NCBI RefSeq assembly: GCF_000938265.1 | Contig: NZ_JYFC01000002.1 | Coordinates: 496,001-560,000 of the forward strand | Length of the DNA stretch: 64,000 bases | Source of the DNA: Agreia bicolorata | GTDB lineage: Bacteria > Actinomycetota > Actinomycetes > Actinomycetales > Microbacteriaceae | Direction: 5' to 3' | Part shown: piece by piece, positions 9,145 to 17,190 of the stretch | Layout: every line of letters begins with the position of its first letter | How positions within the stretch are numbered: position 1 is the first letter of the stretch | Notes under the pieces: generated by a model | Database searches by the model: none | Seen by the model: only the letters and a program-made list of their open reading frames with translations | Told to the model about the DNA's origin: nothing | Translations under genes and position numbers: made by a program

Positions 9145-9948
9145 GTGAGTCGCATCCGAGATCTGCTCGACGAACTGCACGAGCCCCTGCTGAACGTCTC
9201 CATCCGCAGCGAGCCCCCTACTGGGGCGGACGCGCCCACGGTGGTGCTCATCCACGGCATCGCGTCGAGCTCGAGCACCTTCGACTTCGTCGTGCCCCTC
9301 ATTTCGCAGACCCATCGTGTCGTCGCCATCGACCTTCTGGGTTTCGGAGAATCGCCCTCACCCGACGACGCCGAGTACACGCTCGAGGAGCACGTCGCCG
9401 CGATCGCCCGCACGATCCGTCATCTGCATCTCGGTCACTTCGTGCTGGTCGGACACTCGCTGGGTTGTCTCATCGGCTCCCGCTATGCGGCGATGCATGG
9501 GCGCCACCTCGACAAGCTCGTTCTGGTGAGCCCTCCGGTCTATCCGGCACCAGCGGAGATCAGTGATCCTCTGACGCGGGCCCAGGTATCGGGCTACCTC
9601 GGCATATACCGGTTCCTGAGGAAGAACAAGGAATTCACCATCGCGCACGCGGCACGTGTGGCGAAATTGCTGCCGATCGAGCATGTTATGGAGATCACCG
9701 AGACGAATTGGACAGCGTTCGTGAAGACGTTGAAGAACTGCATCGAGACTCAGACGATCATCGCCGACCTCGCCGCCGTGGACGCGCCGGTCGAGATCGT
9801 CTACGGTCGCTTCGACGAATTCATCGTGCCGGGGAGCCTCGCGATCCTCTCGAGGATGCGCAACGTCACGACGCACCGGGTCGAGGCGAGCGACCATGTC
9901 ATTCGAAGGCCGATGGCCCGGGTCGTCGCCACGGCGATCGACTCCTGA
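9145..9948 (+). CDS. Alpha/beta hydrolase
   Basis: A 267-residue alpha/beta-hydrolase-fold protein without signal peptide. The oxyanion-hole motif HGIASSSSTFD is at about residues 36-46, the nucleophile elbow GHSLG (Ser) at about 107-111, and the acid and base appear as D in YGRFDEFIVPGS (about 214-225) and H in EASDHVIRRP (about 248-257). Substrate is not predictable. The GTG start is supported by the -10 box six bases upstream. It is divergent from the Gfo/Idh gene and convergent with the ferritin-like gene that ends the ether-lipid cluster. Confidence 0.88.
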   Translation: MSRIRDLLDELHEPLLNVSIRSEPPTGADAPTVVLIHGIASSSSTFDFVVPLISQTHRVVAIDLLGFGESPSPDDAEYTLEEHVAAIARTIRHLHLGHFVLVGHSLGCLIGSRYAAMHGRHLDKLVLVSPPVYPAPAEISDPLTRAQVSGYLGIYRFLRKNKEFTIAHAARVAKLLPIEHVMEITETNWTAFVKTLKNCIETQTIIADLAAVDAPVEIVYGRFDEFIVPGSLAILSRMRNVTTHRVEASDHVIRRPMARVVATAIDS

Positions 9949-9965
9949 GCCACGAGGACCTTCGA

Positions 9966-9981
9966 CAGGCTCAGGGAACGG
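9966..9981. repeat. Short dispersed repeat, copy 1
   Basis: The 16-mer CAGGCTCAGGGAACGG occurs here in the 40-base gap between convergent genes, in the longer context CCTTCGACAGGCTCAGGGAA. The identical 16-mer is found inverted inside lhr (39772-39787), and its 13-base core upstream of the rpoB promoter (51709-51721). The longer form resembles a repetitive extragenic element I recall from Microbacteriaceae genomes. Confidence 0.55.
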
Positions 9982-9988
9982 TGAGCTG

Positions 9989-10777
9989 CTAGACGCCCAG
10001 CGCGTTAAGAGAGTCGTCGACGATCGTGAGGCCCTCGAGGCCGGGAAGCCCGCTGATGGCGGTGTCGATCTTGCGAGCGGCCTTGCGACCGTCTTCGCCG
10101 CCCATGAGGTGGCCCATCACGTGCTTGACCTCGTTCTTCTCCATGATGCTGGAGCCGACCGGAGCCCAGAAGTTGCTCAAGGCGAAGCGGGCGAACTTCT
10201 GCGCCTTCGTGCTCTTTGCCAGACGATCGCGTGCCTGCGAGGTGTAGAACGCCACGTGGCGCGCCTCCTGCTTGGCGATGCGCTTGAGCAGCTCGGCGAG
10301 CACGGGATCTTCTTCGAGCGCGGCCATGCGGTTGTACGCGGTGATCGCCGACCACTCGTTGGCGGCGCCCCAGGCCATGTGCACAGCCACGAAGTCGGCA
10401 CCCACGACCTTGCCGATCACGGACTGCTTGATGGGGTCGAGTTTGTCGCGCCAGCCGAGCTTGAGGCGTTTGGCCTTGAGCTCGTCGAAGTCGACGACGA
10501 TGCCGTGGATGCCCAGAACGGTGGCGAGTGCCTCGCCGTGCCAGAACTCCTCGCGGTTCCACATGGTCATAAAAGCGCCCATCTCGGCCTCTTTGTGAGA
10601 GGGCGTGGTGAGCAGATCGCGGGTGTAGCAGACGGTGTGATATTCCACATCGGCCATATAACGCAGGGTGCGCAAAGAACCCTCGGGCAGAGGGTGCTCG
10701 CGGAATCGCTCGAGATCGAGATCGTCCCAGTTCACGCTGACCGAGGTGGCCGTGTATTTGTCTACGTCGAATGCCAT
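9989..10777 (-). CDS. Ferritin-like diiron protein, acyl-ACP-desaturase-like ligand set
   Basis: A 262-residue four-helix-bundle protein. All six ligands of a class II diiron site can be picked out: E45 (VEYH), E77xxH80 (EEFWH), E141 (NEW) and E171xxH174 (EARH). This E-ExxH-E-ExxH order is shared by soluble acyl-ACP desaturases, aldehyde-deformylating oxygenases and relatives. The last gene of a three-gene minus-strand operon, 14 bases after an acyl-CoA reductase/HAD fusion; a paralog lacking three ligands heads the operon. I use ATG 10777, where similarity to the paralog begins; the frame extends upstream. A desaturase or oxygenase acting on an alkyl chain fits the neighbours, but the reaction is inference. 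Confidence 0.85.
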   Translation of the reverse strand: MAFDVDKYTATSVSVNWDDLDLERFREHPLPEGSLRTLRYMADVEYHTVCYTRDLLTTPSHKEAEMGAFMTMWNREEFWHGEALATVLGIHGIVVDFDELKAKRLKLGWRDKLDPIKQSVIGKVVGADFVAVHMAWGAANEWSAITAYNRMAALEEDPVLAELLKRIAKQEARHVAFYTSQARDRLAKSTKAQKFARFALSNFWAPVGSSIMEKNEVKHVMGHLMGGEDGRKAARKIDTAISGLPGLEGLTIVDDSLNALGV

Positions 10778-10791
10778 GGTGTGGGGAGAGT

Positions 10792-13113
10792 TTACTCTCC
10801 GGTTCCCTTCGCGAATTGCGGCAGAGCGGATGCCCCGCGTGTGCCGCGTTTCCAGTTGTGGATGCTCCATCTTCTTCGGAGCGCCTCGCGAGAGAGATTG
10901 GTGTCCGGGTTGATCGCCGTTGGATTGCCGACGAGCTGTAGCCACACGAGGTCGGAGTGGCTGTCGCCGTAGCCGTACGATTTCGACAGATCCATGCCGT
11001 GCGTCTCGGCGTAGCGTCGCAGCCAGGCCGCGCGCGCCTCATCGACCAGGGGCGGCTGGGCGAGGTAGCCGGTCAGAATACCGTCGCGCTCATGCATCGA
11101 TCCGGCGACCACATCGTCGAAAAGCGCCGCGAGCGGCGAGGCCAGGATGCCGATGGATCCGGTGACAAGCACGGTGCGGTGCCCCGCGGCCCGGTGCTCC
11201 TGGATGCGCGCGATCGCCGAGGGCATCGTGTGCCGCAGCAGCGTCTCGCGGTATCCGCCAGACACGACCTTCTCGAGCCGCTTGGCGGGCATACCGCTGT
11301 AGCGCCGAAGGAACGCGCGAATGAATTCACCGCGGTCGCGGTGCTCGGCTTTGAGATAGCCGGGAAGCGATGTAAGAAGGCTCGCGACCTCGCCCGGCCA
11401 CGCAGCCTTTCGGAAGCCGGCCGAGCGCACCCAGAGGTACTGCTCGACGATGTTGGAGTCGACGACGGTGCCCTCGAAGTCGAAGACGGCGAGAACGTCG
11501 CTGCGCTTCGGGAACGCCTTCGCCACCCGTTCCGACGCGGCCGGGCGCAGCGCGAATGCCCGAGTCAGCGCCGTGATCGAGGGGAAGTGCACCTTCTGCA
11601 GGTAGTCCTCCCAGTCGATGGCGGTCACATCGAAGCCGATGTCGTCACGCAACTCGGCGGGCAGCGCGTTGTGCAGCGCACGTGTGTTGCGGTCGTCGAA
11701 GATGATCTCGGTCTGCACGTAGGCGCGATAGAGCTCCACGAAGGTGCGCAGATTCTCGAGGTCATCTTTGCGCTTCAGAGCCTTCTTCACGTGCACGCGG
11801 GTGCGTTCGGTCGAGGGCAGTCGTTCGAGGGCCCTCTCGAGCCGGGCGTTCCAGATCTCCTGGTTGTGCAGTACCCGGTCGACCTTGCGGGTTCCGGGGA
11901 AGGTCCAGTACGGAACCTCGATGTGCCCGTCGCTCTCGTGCGGCAGCGGGGTGGCCGTGAAGAACTCATTCATGTTCGTGAACATGCGGTGGATCGGCAG
12001 CGGGTTCCGGGCACCGGAGCTCACGTGGTAATACGCGGAGTCGACCTCGGCGTCGGCCGCAGCCGGGTTAGCGGCGACGGCGAGGATGACGTTGACCACG
12101 TAGTCGACGGGAATCACGTCGAGCACGGTGTCGGGCAGGGCCGGGAACTGCGTGAGGTTGCCGCGGGCGTAGGCAAGAACCAGGGGATCGGCAACCTTGA
12201 ACCCGTCGATCCAACCGGGATACGGGTGGCGCAGCGCGCTCTCGATGATGGCTGGACGCACGACCGACAGTCGGTGGCCGGCGTCGCGCCAGAGCTCTTC
12301 TGCGGCCCGCTCGGCGAACGATTTGGTGAGCGTGTAGACGTCGGTCCAGCCGAGGCTCTGGGCCCGGCTGCGCCCGTAGTCGACGAGTCGCTCGCGCACC
12401 CACTCGACGCGTCCGGTCTCTGCGGCGGTCGCCACCGCCTGCGGGCCTTCCTTGCCATGCACGGCGCGGGCATCGTTCATAAACGTGCGCAGCGTCTCGG
12501 GTTGGCGCGATGCCATCTCGACGCGCACCCGGGCATCCCGGGCGGCAGTGAGCTCTGCGCGCCAGTCGACCTCGTGCTTCAGCCGCCCCTCGGGCACGAT
12601 GCCCTTGCGCAGCCCGCCGACGTAAGCGGTCGAGACGTGCACGACGTGAGGGTCGCCGCCGGATTCGGCCAGAGCGGTGTAGAGGGCGATCGCGCCGCCG
12701 AGGTTGGTCTCGAAGGCCTGATCGATGGGCGGGTCGAACGACACGGTGGATGCGCTGTGGATCACGACGTCGAGATCGGCCGGCAGCGGGGGAACGTTGG
12801 CGAGGTCGCCCTCGATCACCCGCAGTCGCTCACGCACGGCGCGTTCGACCTCTTCTTCACCGACGCGCTCGCGCCACGGTCCGAAGACGGGCTTGCGCAG
12901 CAGGGTTCGCAGGCGGTCGTCGGCGGTGGTGCTGCCCTTGGTGCGGATGAGCAGCGAGATCGTGGTCGCCGGATGCGACGAGAGCAGCCGCTCGACGATC
13001 GCCTGACCCACGAAGCCGGTGCCGCCGGTGATGAAGACGTGGGCGTCGCCGAGATCGGAGGACGCGGTCCACGACAGCGCCTCGCTGACGGTGGTGGCCA
13101 CCGCGTCACTCAC
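10792..13113 (-). CDS. Fusion of fatty acyl-CoA reductase (SDR) and HAD-IB phosphatase-like domain
   Basis: A 773-residue two-domain protein. Residues 25-400 form an extended SDR of the thioester-reductase/fatty acyl-CoA reductase type: FITGGTGFVGQ (28-38), STAY (161-164), YTLTK (260-264, catalytic Tyr and Lys). Residues 540-773 form a HAD-IB domain: FDFEGTVVDS (544-553), VTGS (650-653), GYGDSHSD (714-721). In motif I the second acid, usually Asp, is Glu (D545, E547), which may alter phosphatase activity. The N-terminal domain could reduce acyl-CoA to the fatty alcohol needed for an ether bond. ATGA overlap with the upstream ferritin-like paralog. Product assignment from context is inference. 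Confidence 0.88.
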   Translation of the reverse strand: MSDAVATTVSEALSWTASSDLGDAHVFITGGTGFVGQAIVERLLSSHPATTISLLIRTKGSTTADDRLRTLLRKPVFGPWRERVGEEEVERAVRERLRVIEGDLANVPPLPADLDVVIHSASTVSFDPPIDQAFETNLGGAIALYTALAESGGDPHVVHVSTAYVGGLRKGIVPEGRLKHEVDWRAELTAARDARVRVEMASRQPETLRTFMNDARAVHGKEGPQAVATAAETGRVEWVRERLVDYGRSRAQSLGWTDVYTLTKSFAERAAEELWRDAGHRLSVVRPAIIESALRHPYPGWIDGFKVADPLVLAYARGNLTQFPALPDTVLDVIPVDYVVNVILAVAANPAAADAEVDSAYYHVSSGARNPLPIHRMFTNMNEFFTATPLPHESDGHIEVPYWTFPGTRKVDRVLHNQEIWNARLERALERLPSTERTRVHVKKALKRKDDLENLRTFVELYRAYVQTEIIFDDRNTRALHNALPAELRDDIGFDVTAIDWEDYLQKVHFPSITALTRAFALRPAASERVAKAFPKRSDVLAVFDFEGTVVDSNIVEQYLWVRSAGFRKAAWPGEVASLLTSLPGYLKAEHRDRGEFIRAFLRRYSGMPAKRLEKVVSGGYRETLLRHTMPSAIARIQEHRAAGHRTVLVTGSIGILASPLAALFDDVVAGSMHERDGILTGYLAQPPLVDEARAAWLRRYAETHGMDLSKSYGYGDSHSDLVWLQLVGNPTAINPDTNLSREALRRRWSIHNWKRGTRGASALPQFAKGTGE

Positions 13114-13928
13114 GATCGCAGCTTTCGGGCGACGGCGTCGCCAATCTGCGGGGTCAGGCCGGGAAGTTCTGCCACTCTGTTTCCGATCGTGGTTGCGCGC
13201 TGGAGTCCGTCGGTGCCGCCGAAGACGGTCTGTTCGAAAAAGGTTCTGTCGGTGTCGGAGCGGTCGACCGCTCCGATCGGCCAGGCCGCGTGGGCGAGTT
13301 GATTCGTCGCCTGTTTCACGGTCTTGGGAGATTCGGCGAGGCGGCGGCGGGCTTCCTCAGCGAAGAACGATTCGTGCCGGCTCTTGATGCTGCGGATCGT
13401 GTCGAGTGTCGCACCGAGCGTCGGGTGGTCGGCCAGAGCATCCAGCCGTTCGTAGGCCGTGGCCATGACCCACTCGTCGATCAAGCCCGCCGTCATATGA
13501 ACACCGGTGAGCGGCACACCCTGGCCCATGGCCAGGATGGCGCGTCGGATCGGCCCTCGGCGCTCGGCCGACTCGGAGCGGTCGGCCCTCGGCGCGCCCT
13601 CATGGCCAACTTGCGCGCCGGTGCTGCCGTTGGCGACGAGGATCTGGTCGATCGCGTCGGCGATCCAGAATTTCTCGAACGCCCAGGTGACGAGAAAGGC
13701 GGTGACTCGGGCATCTTTGTGGGTGGCGGTCACGAGAAGGTTGCGCAGCTGCTCCATCGTGGCGCTCTCGAGACGGCCGAGATAGCGAAGCAGATGCACC
13801 GCATCGGCCGAGAGCTGCGCGCCCTCGTAGCCCTCGAGTTGAAGCTCGGGTCTGAGGTTGCCGCGGGCCGTGCTGGCAAACTGTCGCACGTCGAACCGCG
13901 CTCGTGAGGTTGCATTTGTGGATGTCAT
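13110..13928 (-). CDS. Ferritin-like paralog with degenerate diiron site
   Basis: A 272-residue protein that aligns by eye along its length with the diiron protein at 9989-10777; both share an R-Y..x..E pattern, a TxxHK stretch, the FW pair and a xEW motif. Compared with the intact copy, E54 and E152 are retained, but the ExxH Glu and His are K86 and I89, and the second ExxH Glu is K182 (H185 remains). With three of six ligands gone it should not bind a normal diiron centre. It may be a structural partner of the intact copy. First gene of the minus operon; start ATG 13928 has CAGGG about seven bases upstream. Confidence 0.8.
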   Translation of the reverse strand: MTSTNATSRARFDVRQFASTARGNLRPELQLEGYEGAQLSADAVHLLRYLGRLESATMEQLRNLLVTATHKDARVTAFLVTWAFEKFWIADAIDQILVANGSTGAQVGHEGAPRADRSESAERRGPIRRAILAMGQGVPLTGVHMTAGLIDEWVMATAYERLDALADHPTLGATLDTIRSIKSRHESFFAEEARRRLAESPKTVKQATNQLAHAAWPIGAVDRSDTDRTFFEQTVFGGTDGLQRATTIGNRVAELPGLTPQIGDAVARKLRS

Positions 13929-13939
13929 GAAAGCCCTGC

Positions 13940-13949
13940 CGACCGGTCG
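13940..13949. promoter_or_regulatory. Palindrome in divergent ether-lipid promoter region
   Basis: CGACCGGTCG is a perfect 10-base palindrome in the 71-base gap between the two divergent operons, 12 bases upstream of the minus-strand start. It is a plausible operator for a regulator controlling both operons; no dedicated regulator gene lies next to it. Confidence 0.3.
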
Positions 13950-13987
13950 AAAACCCGCGTGCGTAAACGACGCCGTGAAGAGCAGAC

Positions 13988-13993
13988 TAACCT
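13988..13993 (+). promoter_or_regulatory. -10 element, predicted leaderless promoter of SDR-plsC-AGPS operon
   Basis: TAACCT six bases before ATG 14000. The bases between are CTAACCCC-like and carry no ribosome site, so the operon transcript is probably leaderless. Confidence 0.5.
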
Positions 13994-13999
13994 AACCCC

Positions 14000-14776
14000 A
14001 TGGCTGTAGCTCTCGTTACGGGAGGAACGTCTGGCATCGGTGCTGCGTTCTCCCGGTCCCTCGCTGCGCAGGGATATGACCTCGTTCTTGTCGCTCGAAG
14101 CGTTCCGCGACTGGAGGAGATGGCCGATGAAATCCGCGCGCTCGGTCGTTCCGTAGAGATTCTGCCGGCTGACTTGGCCGACCGCGCCGACGTCGCTCGG
14201 GTGGCCGAGCGACTCGAAGACCCGTCGAGGCCGATCGACATGCTGGTGAACAATGCGGGATTCGGCGTGCACACCTCTCTGATCGACGCCGATGTCTCGG
14301 CTCATGACCGGGCATTCGAGGTCATGTGCCGCGCCGTGCTCGTGCTCTCGGGTGCGGCGGCGCGGGGGATGCTGCCACGCGGCACGGGAAAGATCGTCAA
14401 CGTCTCGAGCACGGCCGGCTTCGTGACGATGGGCGCGTACTCTGCATTGAAGGCGTGGGTCACGTCGTTCACCGAGGGGCTCGCCGTCGAATTGCGCGGC
14501 ACGGGCATCGGTGTAACGGCTCTCTGCCCGGGCTGGGTTCACACCGAGTTTCATGTGCGCGCCGGAATCAAGGCGTCGAGCATTCCAAACTTCTTGTGGC
14601 TCGACGCCGAACAACTTGTCACGGCATGCTTGCGCGACGTCGACCGGGGCAGGGTAATCTCCATACCGACTGTTCGGTACCGAACCCTCATCTGGTTGGC
14701 TCGCCACGCACCGAGGAGTGCGATTCGCGCAGTCTCCGGGTCGATTTCCTCGAGTCGAAAGAAGCCGGTCACCTAG
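14000..14776 (+). CDS. Short-chain dehydrogenase/reductase, possible 1-acyl/alkyl-DHAP reductase
   Basis: A 258-residue classical SDR. The cofactor motif TGGTSGIG is at residues 7-14, NNAG at 84-87, the catalytic serine in VSSTAG (S137) and YSALK at 147-151. An Arg after the second strand (VARS, 31-34) suggests NADPH preference. The C-terminus is basic and may be membrane-facing. First gene of the plus operon: its stop TAG is immediately followed by the acyltransferase ATG. Next to an alkyl-DHAP-synthase-type enzyme and an acyltransferase, reduction of alkyl- or acyl-DHAP to the glycerol-3-phosphate form is the natural guess, though the family alone does not prove it. Confidence 0.88.
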   Translation: MAVALVTGGTSGIGAAFSRSLAAQGYDLVLVARSVPRLEEMADEIRALGRSVEILPADLADRADVARVAERLEDPSRPIDMLVNNAGFGVHTSLIDADVSAHDRAFEVMCRAVLVLSGAAARGMLPRGTGKIVNVSSTAGFVTMGAYSALKAWVTSFTEGLAVELRGTGIGVTALCPGWVHTEFHVRAGIKASSIPNFLWLDAEQLVTACLRDVDRGRVISIPTVRYRTLIWLARHAPRSAIRAVSGSISSSRKKPVT

Positions 14777-15526
14777 ATGGCTGAAGAAGAACCCGCCTCA
14801 GCAGGGCGCCCCAGCGAAATGGCCGGTGAGCGCGATCGCTTCAACTCGCCCAGCGTCGCGGCTGCCCGATTCCTGGTGCAGCGCGGGCTCTTGAAGCCCC
14901 TCATCTGGTCGCTCACCCGTGTCACGGTGATCGGCCGCGAAAAGCTCAAGGACGTGGCAGGCGGCTTCGTGGTCGTCGCAAACCACTCCAGTCATCTGGA
15001 TGCGCCGCTCATCGTCGGCTCGCTTCCCCGCCGCCTCGCGCGGTACCTGGCCACAGGGGCCGCCGCCGACTACTTCTTCGCAGTGTGGTGGAGGCGCGGT
15101 CTCACCGCACTGTTCTTCAACGCCTTCCCGGTGAAGCGCATGGAGTCGAAGGCCAAGTCGATCAGCGCCCGCTCACTGCTGTCGCGTGGAATTCCGATCC
15201 TGATCTTTCCCGAGGGAACCCGGTCGAAAGACGGCGAAGTCGGCACCTTCAAGCCCGGTGCTGCCGCGCTCGCGGCATCCTGCGACGTTCCCACCATTCC
15301 GATGGCCCTGATCGGCGCCCACGTGGCACACCCGCGAGGAGCGAACTGGCCCCGTCGGGGCCGTTACCCGGTCGGTGTGGTCTTCGGTGAACCGTTGAGG
15401 CCCGTTCCGGGGGAGACCCCGGGCCACTTCGCCGAGCGCACGAAGCAGGAGATCCTGCGCCTGCGCGACCTTCATTCGGCCACTATCCTTGGCCAGTCCC
15501 CACGATCAAGAGGAGCCCTGCAATGA
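14777..15526 (+). CDS. Lysophospholipid acyltransferase, PlsC family
   Basis: A 249-residue glycerolipid acyltransferase. The catalytic HxxxxD motif (NHSSHLD, H70 and D75) and the phosphate-binding FPEGTRS (144-150) are both present, and a third block (PVKRM, about 118-122) matches family motif II. It lacks a clear N-terminal transmembrane helix but has hydrophobic patches for peripheral membrane binding. It starts directly after the SDR stop and ends in an ATGA overlap with the flavoenzyme gene. In this operon it could acylate DHAP or a 1-alkyl-glycerol-3-phosphate. Confidence 0.9.
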   Translation: MAEEEPASAGRPSEMAGERDRFNSPSVAAARFLVQRGLLKPLIWSLTRVTVIGREKLKDVAGGFVVVANHSSHLDAPLIVGSLPRRLARYLATGAAADYFFAVWWRRGLTALFFNAFPVKRMESKAKSISARSLLSRGIPILIFPEGTRSKDGEVGTFKPGAAALAASCDVPTIPMALIGAHVAHPRGANWPRRGRYPVGVVFGEPLRPVPGETPGHFAERTKQEILRLRDLHSATILGQSPRSRGALQ

Positions 15527-17190
15527 GCGATGTCAAGCACATGAAATGGTGGGGCTGGGGCGTCGACGGCGTCGCCTTCCACCACGAGAACAAGCCGGGC
15601 TTCGCGCCCTTCGTGAAGAAGAATCTCGGACTCGACCTCAAAAAGACCAAGGGCGAACCGCCGGCATTCGCCGACATCGATGTTCCCTCCAGCCGGGCGG
15701 CAGAGTCCTTCGTTCTTCTCCTGGCCGGAATCGTCGGAGATGATCACGTCGAGACCGACGACATGTCCCGGGTCGTGCACACCTTCGGCAAGAGCATCCG
15801 CGACCTCATCCGCGTTCGAACCAGCGCGTTTCCCCGCGCCGTCGACGTCGTCGTGTACCCGGCCAACGAGGCCGAGGTTCGTCTGATCGTCGACGCGGTC
15901 GTCGCATCCGATGCCGTGGTCATTCCGTTCGGTGGTGGCAGCAATATCGCCGGCAGCCTCGAGCCCCTCGCCACCGAAGAGCGCACTGTGGTGTCGCTCG
16001 ACCTCGGCCGACTCAACCGCGTCATCGAGCTCGACGCCGATTCGAGCCTCGCGCGCATCCAGGGCGGCGCCCAGGGTCCCGACCTCGAGGCCGAGCTCAA
16101 CGCGGCCGGCTGGACCCTCGGACACTTCCCTGACAGCTTCACCCACTCCACGGTCGGCGGCTGGGTGGCGACGCGCTCGTCCGGCATGCAGAGCGACAAG
16201 TTCGGTGACATCGCCGACATCGCAAAGGGCCTGCGTGTCGTGCGCCCCGGTGGTGTGCTCGTTCTGCGCCCGCTGCCCAGCACCTCGACCGGGCCGAGTG
16301 TGCGCGAGATGATCCTCGGCAGCGAGGGGCGCCTCGGCATCATCACCGAGGTCACCGTGCAGATCCATCGCATCCCGGCCAAACGCGAGATCCTCGCCTA
16401 CCTCTACCCCACGTGGGATGCCGGACTCGCGGCCATGCGTGAGATCTCCGAGAGCGACGCCACGCCCTCGATCACCCGCGTCTCCGACGGCAACGAGACG
16501 CTGTTCTCGTTCGCCACGTCGAAGAAGAGCAAGGGCGTCTCCGCCCTCGCCACAAAAGGCCTCGGCGTCTTCCTGAAGGCAAAGGGCTGGGACACCGAGA
16601 AGATGTGCCTGTCGTTCGTCGGAAACGAGGGCGGCGAAGAGCTGGTTGCGACGAACCAGAAGATCATCGCCCGCATCGTCAAGAAGCACGGCGGCATCAC
16701 GGTGGGCAAGGGCCCCGGCGTGCTCTACGACCAGAAGAAGTTCGACACGCCCTACATCCGTGACTGGTTCCTCGACTGGGGCGGCTCGGCCGACGTGTCA
16801 GAGACGGCCGCGCCCTGGGCGAAGCTGCCCGAGCTCTACCGCAACGTGATCGCCAGCGCCAACCACGCGTTCGACGAGATCGGTGTCAAGGGCTGGATCA
16901 TGGCCCACCTCTCGCACTCGTACCACTCGGGCGCGTGCCTGTACTTCACGTTCGCGTACCTCGACGAGGGTGACGCCATCGCGCACTACGACGTGGTCAA
17001 GCAGGCCATCCAGCAGGCTTTCATCGACGCGGGCGGAACGCTGTCGCACCACCACGGAGTGGGCCTCGAGCACGCCCCGTGGATGGAGCAGGACATCTCG
17101 ACCGAGGGCGTCAAGATCATGCGTGGCCTCTTCGGAGCTGTCGACCCCGGTCGCCACTTCAACCCGGGCAAGGTTCTTCTCGACGAATGA
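15523..17190 (+). CDS. FAD-binding oxidase of the alkyldihydroxyacetonephosphate synthase type
   Basis: A 555-residue flavoprotein of the VAO/PCMH superfamily, close to AGPS. The N-terminal KWWGWG (8-13) parallels the eukaryotic AGPS 'KWNGWG' start. FAD-binding stretches include PFGGGSNI (135-142), HFPDSFTHSTVGGWVATRSS (201-220) and GSEGRLGIITEVTV (266-279). The C-terminal domain has HSYHSGACLYFTFA (465-478) and the histidine triplet SHHHGVG (508-514), required for ether-bond formation in AGPS. AGPS exchanges the acyl chain of acyl-DHAP for a fatty alcohol. ATGA overlaps at both ends couple it to PlsC and EamA genes. Main alternative: a glycolate/lactate oxidase subunit, which lacks the KWxGWG start. 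Confidence 0.9.
   Translation: MSDVKHMKWWGWGVDGVAFHHENKPGFAPFVKKNLGLDLKKTKGEPPAFADIDVPSSRAAESFVLLLAGIVGDDHVETDDMSRVVHTFGKSIRDLIRVRTSAFPRAVDVVVYPANEAEVRLIVDAVVASDAVVIPFGGGSNIAGSLEPLATEERTVVSLDLGRLNRVIELDADSSLARIQGGAQGPDLEAELNAAGWTLGHFPDSFTHSTVGGWVATRSSGMQSDKFGDIADIAKGLRVVRPGGVLVLRPLPSTSTGPSVREMILGSEGRLGIITEVTVQIHRIPAKREILAYLYPTWDAGLAAMREISESDATPSITRVSDGNETLFSFATSKKSKGVSALATKGLGVFLKAKGWDTEKMCLSFVGNEGGEELVATNQKIIARIVKKHGGITVGKGPGVLYDQKKFDTPYIRDWFLDWGGSADVSETAAPWAKLPELYRNVIASANHAFDEIGVKGWIMAHLSHSYHSGACLYFTFAYLDEGDAIAHYDVVKQAIQQAFIDAGGTLSHHHGVGLEHAPWMEQDISTEGVKIMRGLFGAVDPGRHFNPGKVLLDE

Noticed and set aside
10957-13302. A 781-codon frame antisense to the acyl-CoA reductase/HAD gene
   Set aside because: The opposite strand has clear SDR and HAD motifs; the antisense product has none and is high in Arg, Gly, His and Val.
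15523-17190. Glycolate oxidase or D-lactate dehydrogenase
   Set aside because: The general FAD fold would fit, but the KWWGWG start, the HHH triplet and the lipid-gene neighbours favour the alkyl-DHAP synthase type.
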